A DNA stretch of 39,843 nucleotides from Acidobacteriaceae bacterium (GCA_030038195.1 JASHPJ010000134.1:1-39843); one strand, 5' to 3'. Shown: positions 16,962 to 26,325, numbered from the stretch's first letter. Translations and numbers: made by a program. The notes: generated from the sequence alone by a model not told the origin.

Positions 16962-17306
16962 ATGGCGACAAAAAAGAGTGAAGCCTTTTGCGGATGCGAG
17001 GTTCCGGTGGCGGGCCGCAAGGCGATTGGCGTCGATCCCGGGATCAAAGCCTCCAACCTGCGCCGTCTCGGCCGCATCGAGGGTCAGATTCGCGGCATCC
17101 AGCGCATGGTGGAAGAAGACCGCTACTGCGCCGACATCCTGATGCAGGTCTCTTCCGCGCAGGAGGCCCTGCGCTCCGTGGCCCGCGCGCTCATGCGCAA
17201 TCATCTTGCGCACTGCGCCAGTCACGCCATTCGCACCGGCTCGGATGAAGACAGAGAAGCGATGTACGACGAGCTGTTGGAGATGATCTACAAAAACGCA
17301 CGCTAA
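16962..17306 (+). CDS. csoR: CsoR-family copper-sensing repressor
   Basis: A 114-residue all-helical DUF156 repressor. The Cu(I) ligands fit the CsoR pattern exactly: C56, H81 and C85, with the same 25- and 4-residue spacings as Cys36-His61-Cys65 in Mycobacterium tuberculosis CsoR, distinguishing it from RcnR or FrmR. The core NLRRLGRIEGQIRGIQRMV is the family's first helix. An N-terminal ~28-residue extension with a CGC motif (residues 10-12) is extra. GAGGAG overlapping the copA stop serves as its ribosome binding site. It should repress copZ-copA-csoR from the operator at 14282 and let go when copper binds. Confidence 0.92.
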   Translation: MATKKSEAFCGCEVPVAGRKAIGVDPGIKASNLRRLGRIEGQIRGIQRMVEEDRYCADILMQVSSAQEALRSVARALMRNHLAHCASHAIRTGSDEDREAMYDELLEMIYKNAR

Positions 17307-17334
17307 AAATATGCCTGCCAGGTGCGCGCCCGTT

Positions 17335-18165
17335 TTATCCCTTTCCGTCCAGCAGGCTCGACGCCGTGCGATGGTCGGTGATGAGCACGTTGATCCAGCG
17401 CCCGCGCAGCGCGGCCAGAATGGCGCGCACCTTGCGCCGTCCACCGGCCACGCCCACCACGTGCGGAATCTTGTGCAACAACGCGGGCTCGATGCCAATC
17501 ACGCGCTGCATCAGCTGCGACTTGATCGGCGCTCCCTCTGCATCGTAATAGCGAAAGCAGATATCGCCCACCGCTCCATGCCGGCTCAGCGCCTCCGCCA
17601 CGGCTGCAGCCGCGTGGCCGCGGGTCATGGCCGCGTGATGCTCAAAGCCGTTCTGGCAGATCACGTGCATCAACGCAGACAATCCACGCACCTTTACCAC
17701 CGCACGCGTGCCAAACGTTTCAAGCGGATTGCTCGTGAATTCACCCTCGCCAACATACGCGGTGATCGTTCCACTCAAGTCATCCATGCTCACGCGCCCG
17801 AACGTCACCGGCCCGGCAAGCGTGCGGCCTTCAAGCGCGCCAAATGCATTCTCTTCACCAAGCGTAGTGCCCAAAATCGGCGCGGTGGCAATACGAATGT
17901 CCAGCAGGAAATCCCTGGCCCAGTTGCCGCAGTGAAAGAAGACGCATTTCTCCGGATCGCCGCCGTAGTTGCTGTTCCAGTCCACCAGCGCGCTGGGCGT
18001 GCCGCTGGCAAGCTGCAGCGTATACATGCCCACCACGCCGGCGATATCTACCTCGCAGGCTGAAGGCAGCATCTGCTCGCTCATCATCGACATGATCGTG
18101 CATACGTTTACGCCGTAGTTCTTTGGCTAGAATGTCGGCCTGCATCTGCGTGAGCGCATCGTTGC
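17335..18165 (-). pseudogene. Chimeric remnant: fucose-isomerase-like C-terminus fused to SorC-family regulator C-terminus
   Basis: Read on the minus strand, the longest frame (ATG at 18093, 252 residues) joins two unrelated pieces. Residues 1 to ~172 match the C-terminal domain of L-fucose/L-arabinose isomerase-like proteins: SACEVDIAG with the metal-ligand Glu, CVFFHCGN, GPVTFGRVS, AYVGEGEFT. From about residue 173 (near 17577) the sequence becomes the C-terminal sugar-binding domain of SorC/DeoR-type regulators: GAVGDICFRYYDAEG, RVIGI, HVVGVAGG, INVLITD. Each parent is cut. Upstream of the ATG homology seems to continue (NYGVNVCTIM) to a stop codon at 18127-18129; an extra base near 18121 would reconnect it to ALTQMQADILAK in another frame. 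I read this as a deletion fusing two neighbouring sugar genes plus a frameshift. An expressed fusion protein is the less likely alternative. Confidence 0.72.
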
Positions 18166-18199
18166 GCGTTCGAAGCCGTGGTGAACGAGCTCTGTACGC

Positions 18200-21001
18200 T
18201 CACTGCGCGGGATTCGCCGCGCGAATCCGGTACTCGCCCGAACCCACCACGATCGCGATGCGCTTGTCGCCTGCATGTTCCGAAATTACCCCTGCGGCCT
18301 TCGCAACCGCGACCCCATTCACTGTCGCCGCGCCTGGCAAAGCGGAATCGATCTCAATCGTCGCCGTCGTGTTCACAGGAACCATGAAGCTGTAATCCGT
18401 TGCAGCGTCTTCGCGCCGCCAGCCGCTCTCGATCGCGCCCAGTGCGGAATCGTCGTAACGCGCGTGCACCCATGTAACCTTGCCTACAACCGCGGGCCGC
18501 AGAATCAATCGCCTTGTGCCCTCGCGCGACAGGTCAACATCGATGCCCCCAAGCCCGCGATAGAACCACTCCTCCGCATCGCCCAGCATAAAGTGATCCT
18601 GCGAGCTGTCCCGATTCGCATCCCATGCCTCGGTCAGCGACGTGGCTCCCTGCGCAAGCTGGTAGCCATAACTCGGCGCATCGGTGCGCTCCAGCATATC
18701 GAGCAGCACATCCGACCGCCCTCCGTCGAGCAGCGCATCGACAACATAGTGATAACCCACATCGCCTGCTGTCACGTGATCCTGATGTGCGCGAATGTCA
18801 GCCACCAGCGCATCCAGCACTGCGGCGCGCTCGCCCTCCGGCACCATGCCCAGCACCAGCGGCATCGCCTGCGCCGTCTGGCTGCCTTTGTCGTAGATAT
18901 GCCGTGACGCATCGAAGAATCGCGTATTGAACGCAGCACGCACCACCTCGGCCTGCCGGGCAAAAGCATCGCTCTCGTCCTTGTTGCCCAGCAACGCTGC
19001 CGTCTTCTCCAGCACTTTCAGGTCCTGGTAGTAGATCGCCGTCGCTGTCACACCCGGACTCGTCAGCTTTGAGAAACCCGGCTCGCCGGGACCAATATCG
19101 AACCAGTCACCCAGGCCGTAATCGATCATCCCGCCGTGCGCGCGCGTGGTCAGATACGCCGTATACGTGCGCATCACCGGATACTGCGCCGCAAGAAACT
19201 GCTGGTCGCCCGTCCGCTCATAGACATACCACGGCGCCAGCACCGCTGCGCTACCCCACTCCGGTGAATCGTTGAACACCGCATTCGTCGCCGGATCGAA
19301 GACCACGTATTGCGGCGCAATCTCGGCAACCATGCCCGCCTGCGGACCCTCTTTGCGCTGCTCGTCGGCAATGTTGCGTGCGGTGGCGGCATAGAGTCCC
19401 GCAAAGTTGAAGTCGTAGAGCATCGACGGCGCCAGCAGATGCGTCTCTTCAAGCCAGCCCAGCTTTTCGCGATGCGGACAATCCGTAAACAGGCTCACGG
19501 CATTGTTCTCGATCGCGTGCAGAATCAGCATGTGGATGCGATTGAGCCGTTCATCGGACGATTCAAACCTGCCCACCCGCTCAGACGATGTATGCGTAGC
19601 CTCGCCGCGCAGGCTCAGCACGCGCGCGCCGTTTGTCGTCTCCACCTGCACGTAGCGGAACCCCCAGTAGCTGAATCGCGGATGCCAGCTCTCCACGCCC
19701 TTGCCGCGCAGCGTGTACGTGTACCACTGCGGCCCCTTCGAGCTGCGCTGCGACGCAAGGCCGTTTGCATCGAGCAGCTCTCCACCAATCAGCTTGATCG
19801 TTGCGCCCGCCGGTCCCATGGCTGTAATCGCCGGCCATCCCGCAAAGTTCTGCCCGAGGTCGTAGACCGTTACTCCGCCCTTCAGATGCGTCACCTTCAC
19901 CGGCGCGTACACATGCATCACGCGAATCGGCGGAGCAATCTCCGGCTGCAACACGCCACCCGGCCCATCGACGACAGCCGCCGCGCGCCACGATGCATCG
20001 TTGAAGCCGGGTGCATCCCATCCCTGCTGCACAAGCCGCGCATCGTAATCTTCGCCGCCATACGTTGACGAAAATGTGATCGGTCCCGGAGCAGTCTTCC
20101 ACGTGCCATCGCTCAGAATCTCCACCGATCCGCCATCGGCAAAATCGATCTCAAGCTGCGCTGTAAGTTTGAGCTGCCCATAGCTGCCGACGAACTTCGT
20201 ATAGCGTCCCTGGGTGCGCAAGACTCGATACATCCCGTTGCCAAGCATCACGCCAATCGCGTTCGGCCCGCGGCGCAGCATCGTGGTCACATCGTACGCG
20301 TCATAGTCGATGGTCTTGTGATAGTCGTTCCAGCCCGGCGTGAGCACATCGTCGCCCACCTTGTGGCCGTTGATGCGCAGCTCATCCTGCCCGAGCCCCG
20401 AGGCGTAAAGCACCGCGCGCGCAACCGGATGGTCGAGCATGAACGCCTTGCGAAACAGCGGCAGCGGCTGGCTTGCATCGCTGACGCCGTCCGCATGGGC
20501 TGCAATCCACGCCGCACGCCACACCGGCGCTTGCCTCCAGTGTGCCGCCGCGCTCCATCCGCTCGCGTGGTTGTGTTCATCCCACACCTGCACGCGCCAC
20601 GCGTATGCATGCTGCGCGTCGAGCGATGGGCCTGCATAGGCGATTCCGGAAGCTGCACTGCTTGCAACCACGCCCGTGTCCCAGAGAACCTTCTCCGGCG
20701 CGTCGAAGTCTCCATCGCCCGCTGCCACCTGAACGCGGTAGGCCGACTGGCTCACGCCGTGCAGCGACGGAGACGCAGTGCTCAATTGCCATGAGAACCG
20801 CGGATGCGCATCGTCCACCGCCAGCAGCTCACTCTTGCCATCGCAGCGCAGCGCCGCAGGACGCAACAGATGCGATGCGCTCGCAAGCGGAGTGCGTTCT
20901 GCACGCAGCGTGGCTGCAAACCACACACAGACCACCAGCGCAATCACACACCAAAAGGTTTTCTTGACAAACGCAATAAAAATATCTCGCGAATCCATCA
21001 T
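18200..21001 (-). CDS. GH78 alpha-L-rhamnosidase, exported or membrane-anchored
   Basis: About 933 residues from the double-Met start at 21001; an in-frame ATG at 21091 would add 30 residues but neither has a clear ribosome binding site. A hydrophobic N-terminal helix (TFWCVIALVVCVWFAATLRA) is a signal or anchor. Next comes a fibronectin-like domain (PRFSWQL, YRVQVA), an N-terminal rhamnosidase domain (GLGQDELRINGHKVGDDVLTPGWNDY), and the (alpha/alpha)6 catalytic domain with TDCPHREKLGWLEE near residue 505, the variant of the GH78 acid-residue motif. The C-terminal beta-domain contains GGIDVDLSREGTRRLILRP. It should release L-rhamnose from plant or microbial glycans. The deoxysugar-isomerase/regulator remnant 35-106 bp downstream on the same strand suggests a decayed L-rhamnose or L-fucose locus. 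Confidence 0.9.
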   Translation of the reverse strand: MMDSRDIFIAFVKKTFWCVIALVVCVWFAATLRAERTPLASASHLLRPAALRCDGKSELLAVDDAHPRFSWQLSTASPSLHGVSQSAYRVQVAAGDGDFDAPEKVLWDTGVVASSAASGIAYAGPSLDAQHAYAWRVQVWDEHNHASGWSAAAHWRQAPVWRAAWIAAHADGVSDASQPLPLFRKAFMLDHPVARAVLYASGLGQDELRINGHKVGDDVLTPGWNDYHKTIDYDAYDVTTMLRRGPNAIGVMLGNGMYRVLRTQGRYTKFVGSYGQLKLTAQLEIDFADGGSVEILSDGTWKTAPGPITFSSTYGGEDYDARLVQQGWDAPGFNDASWRAAAVVDGPGGVLQPEIAPPIRVMHVYAPVKVTHLKGGVTVYDLGQNFAGWPAITAMGPAGATIKLIGGELLDANGLASQRSSKGPQWYTYTLRGKGVESWHPRFSYWGFRYVQVETTNGARVLSLRGEATHTSSERVGRFESSDERLNRIHMLILHAIENNAVSLFTDCPHREKLGWLEETHLLAPSMLYDFNFAGLYAATARNIADEQRKEGPQAGMVAEIAPQYVVFDPATNAVFNDSPEWGSAAVLAPWYVYERTGDQQFLAAQYPVMRTYTAYLTTRAHGGMIDYGLGDWFDIGPGEPGFSKLTSPGVTATAIYYQDLKVLEKTAALLGNKDESDAFARQAEVVRAAFNTRFFDASRHIYDKGSQTAQAMPLVLGMVPEGERAAVLDALVADIRAHQDHVTAGDVGYHYVVDALLDGGRSDVLLDMLERTDAPSYGYQLAQGATSLTEAWDANRDSSQDHFMLGDAEEWFYRGLGGIDVDLSREGTRRLILRPAVVGKVTWVHARYDDSALGAIESGWRREDAATDYSFMVPVNTTATIEIDSALPGAATVNGVAVAKAAGVISEHAGDKRIAIVVGSGEYRIRAANPAQ

Positions 21002-21170
21002 GAAGGTGATACAGCAATTGGCCTTCTTGATGCAATGTGCAATCTGCCCTGCATCTGGCAGCCTGTTGGCATGATTGACCGGTCCCCCCATTCACGCCTG
21101 CAAGCCGCTTTCGCCGGCGCCGCAAATGCCGCTTGCCAGGATCGCGCTACCATGAATCTCAAGGCCGCTC

Positions 21171-21662
21171 ATGCCCAAACGCAGCGCAGGATTGCTCGTC
21201 TATCGCCGCCATCACCGCGGTTGTGATCGCGGCCTCGAAGTCTTTCTCGTTCATCCCGGCGGCCCAATCTGGGCAAAGAAGGACCAGGGTGCATGGTCCA
21301 TCCCCAAAGGTGAGTACGACGAGAGCGAGCCGCCGCTCGAGGCCGCCATCCGCGAGTTTGGCGAAGAGACTGGCTTTTCGGTAAGCGGAGATTTCCTCGA
21401 ACTCGGCGCCCTCCGCCAGGCCGGCGGCAAGCTCGTCACCGCCTGGGCCTGCGCCGGCGACTTCGATCCGGCACGCCTCGTCAGCAACGAGTGCCAGATC
21501 GAATGGCCACCGCGCTCCGGCCGGCGCATCCGCATTCCTGAGGTTGACCGCGGCGCATGGTTCGCCATAGCCGAGGCCCGCATCCGCATCTTCGAGAGCC
21601 AGCAGGAGTTTCTCGACCGGCTGCTTGAAAAACTCGGTGAAGGCGCGGCGCCCGCCGGCTAA
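21171..21662 (+). CDS. NUDIX hydrolase
   Basis: A 163-residue cytosolic protein with a complete Nudix box at about residues 47-69 (GEYDESEPPLEAAIREFGEE then TGF), which binds the divalent metal and hydrolyses nucleoside-diphosphate-linked compounds. MPKRSAGLLVYRR at the start and VHPGGPIWAKKDQGAWSIPKGEYDE are typical of the COG4119-type 'predicted NTP pyrophosphohydrolase' subgroup. The substrate is not known. It is divergent from the rhamnosidase gene and 202 bp ahead of pgi, probably a separate transcription unit. Confidence 0.88.
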   Translation: MPKRSAGLLVYRRHHRGCDRGLEVFLVHPGGPIWAKKDQGAWSIPKGEYDESEPPLEAAIREFGEETGFSVSGDFLELGALRQAGGKLVTAWACAGDFDPARLVSNECQIEWPPRSGRRIRIPEVDRGAWFAIAEARIRIFESQQEFLDRLLEKLGEGAAPAG

Positions 21663-21864
21663 CCTCGCCATGCGGAACCTGCACATCTTTTGAGCGCAAC
21701 CTCATCCCTCGTCTGCGATTCTAAGCTTGTGTACGAGTCGTGTCTAAACCGGCTAAAACTGCACCCATCAACCGGCTTTCATCCGCATACAGCCAGAATG
21801 GACTAACATGGCAAAACAGGGAGCGCCGCGCGCTCCCGCCAATTCGCGAAGGGGGGATATTTGT

Positions 21865-23517
21865 ATGGCAACGTCAGTCGCTGAGGAGATCAAGCCGCTC
21901 ACCGAGCGCAAAGCGTGGAAGGCGCTCGAAGCCCATTCTCAGACCATCCGCGAGTCGCACCTGCGGGACCTCTTCGCCGACGATCCCAGGCGCGGTGAAC
22001 GCCTCACCGTTGAGGCTGCTGGATTGTTCCTCGACTACTCCAAGAACCGCGTCACCGGCCAGACCATCCGCCTGCTGCTCGACCTGGCTGAGGAGTCCGG
22101 CCTGCGCCAGCGCATCAACGCCATGTTCAGCGGCGAAAAGATCAACGTCACCGAGAAGCGCGCCGTGCTTCACGTTGCGCTGCGCGCGCCCAAAGGTGCA
22201 TCCATCCTCGTCGACGGCGAAAATGTCGTGCCGCATGTGCACGAGGTGCTGGACCGCATGGCGGCATTCACGAATCGCATCCGCAGCGGCCAGTGGACCG
22301 GCCACTCCGGCAAGCCGATTAAAAACATCGTCAATATTGGCATCGGCGGCTCGGACCTCGGCCCGGTGATGGCCTACGAAGCATTGCGCCACTTCAGCAA
22401 CCGCGATCTCAACTTCCGCTTCGTCTCGAACGTGGACGGCACCGACTTCGCCGAGGCCGTGCACGATCTCGATCCCGAGGAAACCCTCTTCATTGTCTCG
22501 TCCAAGACCTTCACCACGCTTGAGACCATGACTAATGCGCACACCGCGCGCACCTGGCTTCTCGAAGGCATCGGCGGCCATCAGTCGTCCATCGCCAAGC
22601 ACTTTGTCGCCGTCTCCACCAACGCGGCGGAGGTCTCCAAGTTCGGCATCGACACTGCCAACATGTTCGGCTTCTGGGATTGGGTCGGCGGGCGCTACTC
22701 CATGGACTCGGCCATCGGCCTTTCCACCATGCTGGCCATCGGCCCGGAGAACTTCCAGGCCATGCTCGATGGCTTCCACGAGATGGACGAGCACTTTCGC
22801 ACCGTGCCCTTTGAAAAGAACCTGCCTGTGCTCCTGGCCCTGCTCACCGTCTGGTACGTCAACTTCTTCGACGTGGCCACCATCGCCATCCTGCCCTACG
22901 AACAGTACCTCAAACGCTTCCCGGCCTATCTGCAGCAGCTCACCATGGAGAGCAACGGCAAGCACGTCACGCTCGCCGGCGAGCGCGTCAACTACGCCAC
23001 CTGCCCCATCTACTGGGGCGAGCCCGGCACTAATGGCCAGCACTCGTTCTACCAGTTGATCCACCAGGGCACGCGGCTCATTCCAGCCGACTTCATCGCC
23101 TTCAACCGCACGCCTAACAACCTTGGTCGCCATCACGACATTCTGCTGGCCAACGTCTTCGCGCAGACCGAGGCACTGGCCTTTGGCAAAACCGCCGAGC
23201 AGGTAAAGGCCGAAGGCACGCCCGACTGGCTGGTGCCGCATCGTGTCTTTGAGGGCAACCGGCCCTCGAACACCATCCTCGCAGACGAGCTCACGCCCAA
23301 AGCGCTCGGCAGGTTGGTCGCGCTCTACGAACACAACGTCTTCACCCAGGGCACCATCTGGCAGGTGAACTCGTTCGATCAGTGGGGCGTAGAGCTGGGT
23401 AAGGCGCTCGCGCAGCGTATCATCCCCGAGCTTGAAAATGCGGACGAGCCCAACCTGCAACACGACAGCTCCACCAACAACCTGATTCGCCGCTACCGCA
23501 AAGCAAAGGGGTTATAA
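21865..23517 (+). CDS. pgi: Glucose-6-phosphate isomerase
   Basis: A 550-residue enzyme of the long type (as E. coli Pgi, 549 aa) that interconverts glucose-6-phosphate and fructose-6-phosphate in glycolysis and gluconeogenesis. Visible motifs are [29 protein letters not shown] (phosphate binding), [24 protein letters not shown] (catalytic His), and [14 protein letters not shown] with the catalytic Lys near the C-terminus. A G-rich site (AAGGGGGG, 21849-21856) precedes the ATG at 21865, where family homology starts, so the longer upstream frame is not used. It is followed after 2 bp by a DUF2090 gene, clearly one operon. Confidence 0.95.
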   Translation: MATSVAEEIKPLTERKAWKALEAHSQTIRESHLRDLFADDPRRGERLTVEAAGLFLDYSKNRVTGQTIRLLLDLAEESGLRQRINAMFSGEKINVTEKRAVLHVALRAPKGASILVDGENVVPHVHEVLDRMAAFTNRIRSGQWTGHSGKPIKNIVNIGIGGSDLGPVMAYEALRHFSNRDLNFRFVSNVDGTDFAEAVHDLDPEETLFIVSSKTFTTLETMTNAHTARTWLLEGIGGHQSSIAKHFVAVSTNAAEVSKFGIDTANMFGFWDWVGGRYSMDSAIGLSTMLAIGPENFQAMLDGFHEMDEHFRTVPFEKNLPVLLALLTVWYVNFFDVATIAILPYEQYLKRFPAYLQQLTMESNGKHVTLAGERVNYATCPIYWGEPGTNGQHSFYQLIHQGTRLIPADFIAFNRTPNNLGRHHDILLANVFAQTEALAFGKTAEQVKAEGTPDWLVPHRVFEGNRPSNTILADELTPKALGRLVALYEHNVFTQGTIWQVNSFDQWGVELGKALAQRIIPELENADEPNLQHDSSTNNLIRRYRKAKGL

Positions 23518-23519
23518 AG

Positions 23520-24449
23520 ATGGCGCCGCGCGGATTCAATCACCCTCTCTACATCCTGCCCTTTGACCATCGTGGCTCGTTTGAGACGGGCATGTTCGGC
23601 TGGCATGGCGCGCTCACACCGGAGCAGACCGCGCAGATCGCCGCGGCCAAGCTGGTCATCTACGACGGCTTTCAGACCGCCATCGCCGCGGGTGTGCCCG
23701 TTGAAAAAGCAGGCCTGCTGGTCGACGAGCAGTTCGGCGCGGCCATCCTGCGCGACGCAGCCGAGCGCGGCTACCATATCGCCTGCCCGGCGGAAAAAAG
23801 CGGACAAGAGGAGTTCGACTTCGAATACGGCGACGACTTTGCCGCGCACATCGAGGAGTTCCATCCCACTTTTGCGAAAGTGCTCGTGCGCTATAACCCC
23901 GGTGGCGACGCTGCGCTGAATCGCGAGCAGGCTGCGCGCCTGAAAAAGCTGTCTGACTATCTCATCTCTGCCAACCGCAGCCTCTTCATGTTCGAGCTGC
24001 TTGTGCCTGCCGAGAAAGCGCAGCTTGAAAAGCTGAAAGGAGACAAGAAGACCTACGACCTGGAGATGCGCCCCGGCCTGATGGTGGAAGCTATCCGCGA
24101 GCTGCAGGAATCCGGCGTGGAACCGGACGTGTGGAAGATCGAGGGCCTCGACCGCCGCGAAGACTGCGAAAAGATCGTCGAAGTGGCGCGTCGCAACGGA
24201 CGCGACAAGGTGGGCTGCATCATCCTGGGCCGTGGTGAAAACGACGCCAAGGTGCGCGAGTGGCTCACCATTGCCGCTACCGTTCCCGGCTTCGTAGGCT
24301 TCGCCGTGGGCCGCACCGACTTCTGGGACCCACTCGTAGCCTGGCGCGACGGCCAGCAGACCCGTGACGACGCCGTAGCCAAAATCTCCGCCCGCTACCG
24401 CGAGTTCGTCGATCTCTTCGAATCCGCCCGCAGCAAGGCTGCTGTGTAA
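23520..24449 (+). CDS. DUF2090 (IolC C-terminal/aldolase-like) protein
   Basis: A 309-residue protein that matches the DUF2090 family, related to the C-terminal domain of IolC fusions and to 2-deoxy-5-keto-gluconate-6-phosphate aldolases with a TIM-barrel fold. Motifs are LYILPFDHRGSFETGMF at the N-terminus, KAGLLVDEQFGA, LMFELLVPA-like FMFELLVPAEKAQ, EPDVWKIEGLDRREDCEKIV, and GFVGFAVGRTDFWDPL near the end. The start lies 2 bp behind the pgi stop, with AAAGGGG as ribosome binding site. Coupling to pgi suggests action on a phosphorylated sugar, but the reaction is not established and should be treated as unknown. Confidence 0.85.
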   Translation: MAPRGFNHPLYILPFDHRGSFETGMFGWHGALTPEQTAQIAAAKLVIYDGFQTAIAAGVPVEKAGLLVDEQFGAAILRDAAERGYHIACPAEKSGQEEFDFEYGDDFAAHIEEFHPTFAKVLVRYNPGGDAALNREQAARLKKLSDYLISANRSLFMFELLVPAEKAQLEKLKGDKKTYDLEMRPGLMVEAIRELQESGVEPDVWKIEGLDRREDCEKIVEVARRNGRDKVGCIILGRGENDAKVREWLTIAATVPGFVGFAVGRTDFWDPLVAWRDGQQTRDDAVAKISARYREFVDLFESARSKAAV

Positions 24450-24477
24450 TCTGAGGGACTGCGGATGGAGGCGTTCA

Positions 24478-24508
24478 GAAGCACACCGGGAAGGTGTGCC
24501 TGTGCTTC
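24478..24508 (+). repeat. Nested, mutually exclusive hairpins between the DUF2090 and VOC genes
   Basis: GAAGCACA (24478-24485) pairs with TGTGCTTC (24501-24508), while the overlapping GCACACC (24481-24487) can instead pair with GGTGTGC (24493-24499). The two stems cannot both form fully. No U-tract follows, so it is not a standard terminator. Confidence 0.5.
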
Positions 24509-24565
24509 GGCTCCGCACCACGCTTCCCTCTATTCCGCGCATCGCAACAGGAGAGGAGACAAGCC

Positions 24566-24931
24566 ATGAGCCAGCCCGGCAAGCACCACGCCATCAACTA
24601 CATCGAATTCTCTGCCAGCGACGTCGTGCGCGCCCGCGCGTTTTATTCCAAAGTCTTTAGCTGGACCTTCGAGGATTACGGCCCCGAGTACACCAGCTTC
24701 AGCACTGCCAAGGCCGGCATTGACGGCGGCTTTCGCCAGAGCAAACCCGGTGAGTCCTCAGGCAGCGCAGCGCCGCTCATCGTTCTCTACTCGGCTGATC
24801 TCAAGGCCACGGAGGCCGCTATCGTGGCTGCGGGTGGAACGATCGTTGTTCCCACGTTCGAGTTCCCCGGCGGCCGCCGCTTCCACTTTGCCGACCCCGC
24901 CGGCAATACCCTTGCCGTCTGGTCGGAGTAA
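24566..24931 (+). CDS. VOC family (glyoxalase/bleomycin-resistance fold) protein
   Basis: A 121-residue single-unit vicinal-oxygen-chelate protein. HHAINYIEFSASDVVRARAFYSKVFSW is the characteristic first beta-alpha-beta unit, and FHFADPAGNTLAVWSE is the typical end with its metal-ligand Glu. AGGAGAGGAG at 24548-24557 supports the ATG at 24566. Such proteins include glyoxalase-like enzymes and binding proteins; no substrate can be assigned. It is on the same strand as pgi and DUF2090, 116 bp behind, so it may be a separate unit. Confidence 0.85.
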   Translation: MSQPGKHHAINYIEFSASDVVRARAFYSKVFSWTFEDYGPEYTSFSTAKAGIDGGFRQSKPGESSGSAAPLIVLYSADLKATEAAIVAAGGTIVVPTFEFPGGRRFHFADPAGNTLAVWSE

Positions 24932-24962
24932 AACAGGCTCAATTCTGCACGAAAATGGGTGC

Positions 24963-24986
24963 CCCAGGTCTCCATAAAGACCTGGG
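24963..24986. repeat. 9-bp stem-loop between convergent genes, possible terminator or dispersed repeat
   Basis: CCCAGGTCT (24963-24971) and AGACCTGGG (24978-24986) form a 9-bp stem with a 6-nt loop, between the VOC gene and the convergent hydrolase. There is no U-tract on the plus strand. The right arm plus flank, CCTGGGAAAGCAC (24981-24993), recurs at 29803-29815. Confidence 0.55.
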
Positions 24987-25026
24987 AAAGCACTCACGCC
25001 GATCAGCCAAAATCTGGAACCCAACC

Positions 25027-25698
25027 TCACACCAGGTGCTTCTTCAAAAACTCCAGCGACCGCTCCCGCGCCTCTTTTGCCGCAGCAGCGTTGTAGCTCG
25101 GCCGCGGCTCGCAGTTGAACGCGTGCCCCGCGTCGTACCAATGGATCTCTACTTCAGGATGCGCGGCATGCACCTTTTCAACCTCGCTCTCAGGAATATG
25201 CGCATCCTCGCGGCCAAAGTGCAGCAGCACCGGACATGCCGGCGTCTCGGTTGCAAAGTTGCCGATGTTCCCGCCGTAATAGCCGACCACAGCCGCGGGC
25301 CGCAGCCGCGTCGCGCTCAGCCACGCCAGCGTTCCGCCCAGGCAATAGCCGATCACGCCCACGTTTTTGCCCGAGGCGCTCGCGGCATACTCCACGGCGA
25401 CCTGGATGTCTTCGACAGCCTTGGCAAAGTTGAGCCTGGGAATCATGCTGCGCGCGGTCTGCATGTCTTCGCCCTCGTAGCCCAGCTCGACACCCGGCTG
25501 GATGCGGTCGAAGAGCGCCGGCGCCACGCTTAGAAATCCATCCTTCGCGTAGCCATCCGCCACCGAGCGGATGTGCGCATTGACCCCGAAGATCTCCTGA
25601 ATCACCACCAGCGCTGCAACCGGCTCGCCCGCCGGCAGCGCCACGTATGCGCTCAATTCGTGCCCGTCAGCCGCGCGCAGCCTTACAAACTCGCTCAT
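25027..25698 (-). CDS. Dienelactone hydrolase family protein
   Basis: A 223-residue alpha/beta-hydrolase. The nucleophile is a cysteine, C119 in GYCLGG, as in dienelactone hydrolase, with D165 (GREDAHIP) and H192 (DAGHAFN) completing the triad, and E36 in IQEIFGVN at the position of the family's gating Glu. No signal peptide, so cytosolic. The ATG at 25698 is chosen over the in-frame GTG at 25707 because GAGG lies 8 nt upstream of the ATG. Family members open lactone rings (chlorocatechol pathway) or cleave esters; the natural substrate here is unknown. It converges on the VOC gene. Confidence 0.9.
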   Translation of the reverse strand: MSEFVRLRAADGHELSAYVALPAGEPVAALVVIQEIFGVNAHIRSVADGYAKDGFLSVAPALFDRIQPGVELGYEGEDMQTARSMIPRLNFAKAVEDIQVAVEYAASASGKNVGVIGYCLGGTLAWLSATRLRPAAVVGYYGGNIGNFATETPACPVLLHFGREDAHIPESEVEKVHAAHPEVEIHWYDAGHAFNCEPRPSYNAAAAKEARERSLEFLKKHLV

Positions 25699-25782
25699 GC
25701 TTTGCACCTCAGTTGCTCAAGTATCGCCGCACTGGCGGCGCACTTCAACTTGAGATGCGCAGAACGGGCCTCAAGAAGAGCA

Positions 25783-26325
25783 TCAGTTCACGCTCGGCGG
25801 CAGCATCAGCGACTTGCGCTGCTCCAGCTCCTCGCGCACCAGCGTCAGCCCCAGGATGCACCGCTCAAACCCGTCCGAGAGCCGCGCAAACAAGGGCGCC
25901 TCCTGCTCATACTCGAACAGGTTGAACTGGCTCACGATGTAGTAGCTCTCCTTGCCCGCGTGGATCAGCTCGCTCAGGCTCGGATAGTGGCGCCGCATCC
26001 GCCGGTTCGATCCGGTGGCCTCGGGATACATGCCGGCGACAAACAGCGCGTAGTCGCCGATGTGCTTGCGCAGGGCCCGTTCGGCGTCAAACGACGGCGC
26101 GGTGCCATGAATGGGATCGGCAGCCTGCAGCATCTCGTCCAGCTCCTCGATCGGCCGGCCCATCTCGTCGCGCACCTTGTAGAGATTGTCTGACTCGCAG
26201 AACTCGCACAGCAGCCGTGCCACGTAGCCGGTTACGTCAGGATCGTGCAGTCCCAGCTTGCCTTCATAACTATTGCGGACCGCCTGCTGAAAGAAGGACT
26301 CGAGCGGATGACTGATCGACTGCAT
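25783..26325 (-). CDS. Conserved-looking protein of unknown function, 180 aa
   Basis: I do not recognise this protein. It is soluble, mostly helical in appearance, acidic, with LLCEFCESDNLYKV (a C-x2-C pair at about residues 39-42), a DxxG-like DEMGRPIEELDEML stretch, and ALRKHIGDYALFVAGMYPE in the middle. No signal peptide or membrane segment. AGGAGG immediately upstream supports the ATG at 26325, and a plausible promoter is at 26438-26465, giving a ~105-nt leader. Codon use and base composition match its neighbours, so it is likely a real gene. It is transcribed alone, between transaldolase and the dienelactone hydrolase. Confidence 0.75.
   Translation of the reverse strand: MQSISHPLESFFQQAVRNSYEGKLGLHDPDVTGYVARLLCEFCESDNLYKVRDEMGRPIEELDEMLQAADPIHGTAPSFDAERALRKHIGDYALFVAGMYPEATGSNRRMRRHYPSLSELIHAGKESYYIVSQFNLFEYEQEAPLFARLSDGFERCILGLTLVREELEQRKSLMLPPSVN

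Noticed and set aside
24963..24986. Strong bidirectional terminator between the VOC and dienelactone hydrolase genes
   Set aside because: The 9-bp stem is clear but lacks a U-tract on the plus strand and has only a delayed one on the minus strand, so it was kept as a repeat or weak terminator only.
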